Source: an uncultured Clostridia bacterium (GTDB lineage Bacteria; Bacillota; Clostridia; Christensenellales; Borkfalkiaceae). From it: DNA of 7,987 nucleotides. The translations under genes were made by a program, and so were the position numbers. The stretch spans positions 1 to 7,987 of the forward strand of contig CAMWQK010000032.1 of the NCBI GenBank assembly GCA_947176445.1. The letters run 5' to 3'. Shown one piece after another: positions 6,821 to 7,987 of this stretch. The notes under the pieces are model-generated. The model was not told the DNA's origin and made no database searches. It saw nothing but the letters and a program-made list of their open reading frames with translations. Every line of letters begins with the position of its first letter. Position 1 is the stretch's first letter.

Positions 6821-6940
6821 AACGGCAAATTTTCGAAACAGGAGCGTCGCGATCTCGCATGGCTGTTTGAAATTCGACAAAATTCGCCAAACAAAGACAG
6901 ATTTCTACAAAAACAGTGCCCCGATCGGTGTGCCGAATAC

Positions 6941-6970
6941 TTGACCGAAAGCGCGGCGGCATAGTAAACT
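6941..6970 (+). promoter_or_regulatory. Possible promoter for the 66-codon ORF
   Basis: TTGACC (6941-6946, 5 of 6 to consensus) is followed 18 nt later by TAAACT (6965-6970, 4 of 6). A transcript would start near 6977 and include the ribosome site at 6993-7000. TAGTAT (6973-6978) is an alternative -10 but lacks a well-spaced -35. The rest of the spacer (about 6821-6940) shows no gene, only short AAATTCG direct repeats (6870-6888) and an imperfect hairpin (6831-6872). Confidence 0.45.
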
Positions 6971-7009
6971 TGTAGTATCACAAACGATATAAAGGAGAGG
7001 TACAAAGGT

Positions 7010-7210
7010 ATGGAAGATGTATTGAACGGATTTGCGCAGGAAGAGTTGGCGGCACGGGAGCCGCGTTTTGCAGCAGGGCAACTTGCGGAGGAGATCGTAC
7101 CCCTTCTGGAAGAGTGCTTTTTCGCCGGTGTGAAGCGTAGCGGGAGCGGGATCGATCTCCTATTCCCTAACGGTCAGCGTTTCCGGCTTGCGATCGGAGA
7201 AGTCGTATAA
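7010..7210 (+). CDS. Small protein of unknown function (66 aa)
   Basis: I do not recognise this protein. The ATG at 7010 follows AAAGGAGAGG (6991-7000), a purine-rich ribosome site 9 nt upstream, and a hairpin terminator starts 5 nt after the stop. This is why I accept it as a real gene despite its size. The first 40 residues are acidic and probably helical (Glu/Ala/Leu-rich, EELAAREPRF then AEEIVPLLEECFF). Residues 43-65 (GIDLLFPNGQ then RFRLAIGEV) look like a beta-hairpin turning at PNGQ. There is no signal peptide, membrane segment or metal-binding cluster; the single Cys is at 36. It appears to be a single-gene unit, with a weak upstream promoter, and ispE downstream has its own promoter. 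The helix plus beta-hairpin could form a small cytosolic domain, but no role can be assigned. Confidence 0.75.
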   Translation: MEDVLNGFAQEELAAREPRFAAGQLAEEIVPLLEECFFAGVKRSGSGIDLLFPNGQRFRLAIGEVV

Positions 7211-7214
7211 CATC

Positions 7215-7248
7215 AACCGCCGCGGCGAATATTTCGCCGCGGCGGTTT
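7215..7248 (+). terminator. Intrinsic terminator after the 66-codon ORF
   Basis: A perfect 15-bp stem (7215-7229 with 7233-7247) with a 3-nt TAT loop starts 5 nt after the stop codon. The following tract (TTTGCTTGTTCT) is only moderately T-rich. The stem core matches the gyrA terminator at 3038-3067 almost base for base. Confidence 0.85.
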
Positions 7249-7277
7249 GCTTGTTCTCATCGCAGTGCAAGAAAAGG

Positions 7278-7306
7278 TTGCAATTTGCCGATTGTTGTGA
7301 TACAAT
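7278..7306 (+). promoter_or_regulatory. Extended -10 promoter of ispE
   Basis: TTGCAA (7278-7283) is followed by a 17-nt spacer and TACAAT (7301-7306), preceded by TGA, giving the extended -10 TGATACAAT. The ispE start codon begins just 7 nt after the -10 box (position 7313), exactly where transcription would be expected to start on an A. Confidence 0.8.
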
Positions 7307-7312
7307 GAAATT

Positions 7313-7987
7313 ATGAACACGGTGCGGCTGAACGCGTATGCGAAAATCAATCTCACGCTCGAACTTACGGGGACGCAGGACGGATATCATCTGCTCGATT
7401 CCCTCGTGACGAGTATCGATCTCTATGACCGCATCGTCGTAAAGCGGCGCAAGGATACGCTTATCCGCGTGTTCATGCACGGGCTGGGGAGCGAGACCAT
7501 CTCCCCCGAAGAAAACAACGCACAGCGCGCGGGGGAAGCGTTTGTCAAGGCGTTTCAAACGACGGGCGCGGATATCACCGTCTACAAAAATATTCCCATC
7601 GGGGCGGGACTTGGCGGTTCGTCCGCCGACGCCGCGGGAGTAATTAACGCCCTTGCAAAGCTGTATAAAATCGACGACTTTGCGGCGCTCAAAAGCCTTG
7701 CAGACAGCTTGGGCAGCGACACGGGGTATCTTCTCACGGGTGGTTTCGCCCGCATGACCGGGCGGGGCGAACGGGTGGAGCACCTTGGCGAGATTCCGAG
7801 CCTTCCCGTTCTTCTCATTCTGCCGAAAGAGGGCGTTTCGACGGCGGAATGCTATCGCCTCTCGGATACCGTGGAGAATGCCGACCGCGCGGATACGAAA
7901 AAGTCGCTCGAACTCATGAAGCGCGGGGAGTTGCGCGCGTTCTGCGCGTCGCTCAAAAATGATCTCTATCCCGCCGCGAAGCAGATC
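7313..7987 (+). CDS. ispE: 4-diphosphocytidyl-2-C-methyl-D-erythritol kinase, N-terminal 225 codons (3'-truncated by window)
   Basis: IspE is the cytosolic ATP-dependent kinase of the MEP pathway. It phosphorylates CDP-methylerythritol on the way to isopentenyl diphosphate. Visible family features are AKINL with Lys11 (10-14), DGYHLLDSL (23-31), the GHMP-kinase ATP loop PIGAGLGGSSADAAG (95-109), the catalytic-type Asp136 in LGSD, GGFARMTGRGE (143-153), STAECY (176-181) and NDLYP (216-220). About 60 residues of the usual 280-300 lie beyond the window. After Asp136 the sequence reads TGYLL where many IspE proteins have a Val-Pro (as in E. coli GADVPVF), so the lid next to the catalytic Asp is divergent. 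The ATG at 7313 is fixed by an in-frame TGA at 7298-7300. No Shine-Dalgarno sequence precedes it, and the promoter is so close that the mRNA may be leaderless. Other GHMP kinases are excluded by the AKINL and DGYH pair. Confidence 0.95.
   Translation, partial: MNTVRLNAYAKINLTLELTGTQDGYHLLDSLVTSIDLYDRIVVKRRKDTLIRVFMHGLGSETISPEENNAQRAGEAFVKAFQTTGADITVYKNIPIGAGLGGSSADAAGVINALAKLYKIDDFAALKSLADSLGSDTGYLLTGGFARMTGRGERVEHLGEIPSLPVLLILPKEGVSTAECYRLSDTVENADRADTKKSLELMKRGELRAFCASLKNDLYPAAKQI

Noticed and set aside
6817..7005. 62-codon minus-strand frame in the divergent spacer
   Set aside because: No ribosome site, and it covers the plus-strand promoter and ribosome site of the 66-codon ORF; composition is not protein-like.
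7305..7307. ATG at 7305 as an alternative start before ispE
   Set aside because: It lies in the -10 box and reads into a stop after three codons (ATG AAA TTA TGA).

Overview
The window holds the end of a DNA gyrase operon, one large and unusual membrane/surface protein gene on the opposite strand, a small unknown gene, and the start of an isoprenoid-pathway kinase gene. It looks like a chromosomal segment of a Bacillota (Clostridia-like) bacterium. The gyrB-gyrA order, the short GyrB TOPRIM region without the large Gram-negative insertion, Bacillus-like GyrA C-terminal sequence, AGGAGG-type ribosome sites and InlB_B-type surface repeats all point that way. The fairly GC-rich coding sequence and several divergent residues in conserved proteins suggest a deep, probably uncultured clade. 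That lineage placement is inference.

Layout: 1-420 is the last 139 codons of gyrB and 462-3020 is complete gyrA, both on + and probably co-transcribed. The 101-nt gap 3021-3121 separates gyrA from a convergent gene and carries two hairpin terminators that can work in both directions. On the minus strand, 6712-3122 encodes a 1196-residue protein. It has two N-terminal zinc ribbons, an Ala/Pro linker, seven or eight membrane segments, a probable BamE-like (LGDP) domain split by a coiled coil, an Ig-like stretch, four InlB_B-type repeats and a C-terminal beta-sandwich. It has its own extended -10 promoter, a strong ribosome site that fixes the start at the second Met, and an 11-bp perfect inverted repeat next to the -35 box.

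The divergent spacer 6713-7009 (297 nt) is AT-rich near the minus-strand promoter and also carries a weaker plus-strand promoter. Then come a 66-codon gene of unknown function (7010-7210) with its own hairpin terminator, a good promoter placed so that its predicted transcription start falls on the start codon, and the first 225 codons of ispE (7313-7987), cut by the window end.

GyrA and GyrB form gyrase, the supercoiling topoisomerase. IspE belongs to the MEP isoprenoid pathway. The large membrane protein and the small ORF have no evident functional tie to either. The most notable points are the architecture and topology of the large protein, the altered GyrA-box motifs, the predicted leaderless ispE mRNA, and nearly identical terminator hairpins behind two unrelated genes. 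I found no CRISPR array, RNA gene, insertion sequence or defence-type operon.
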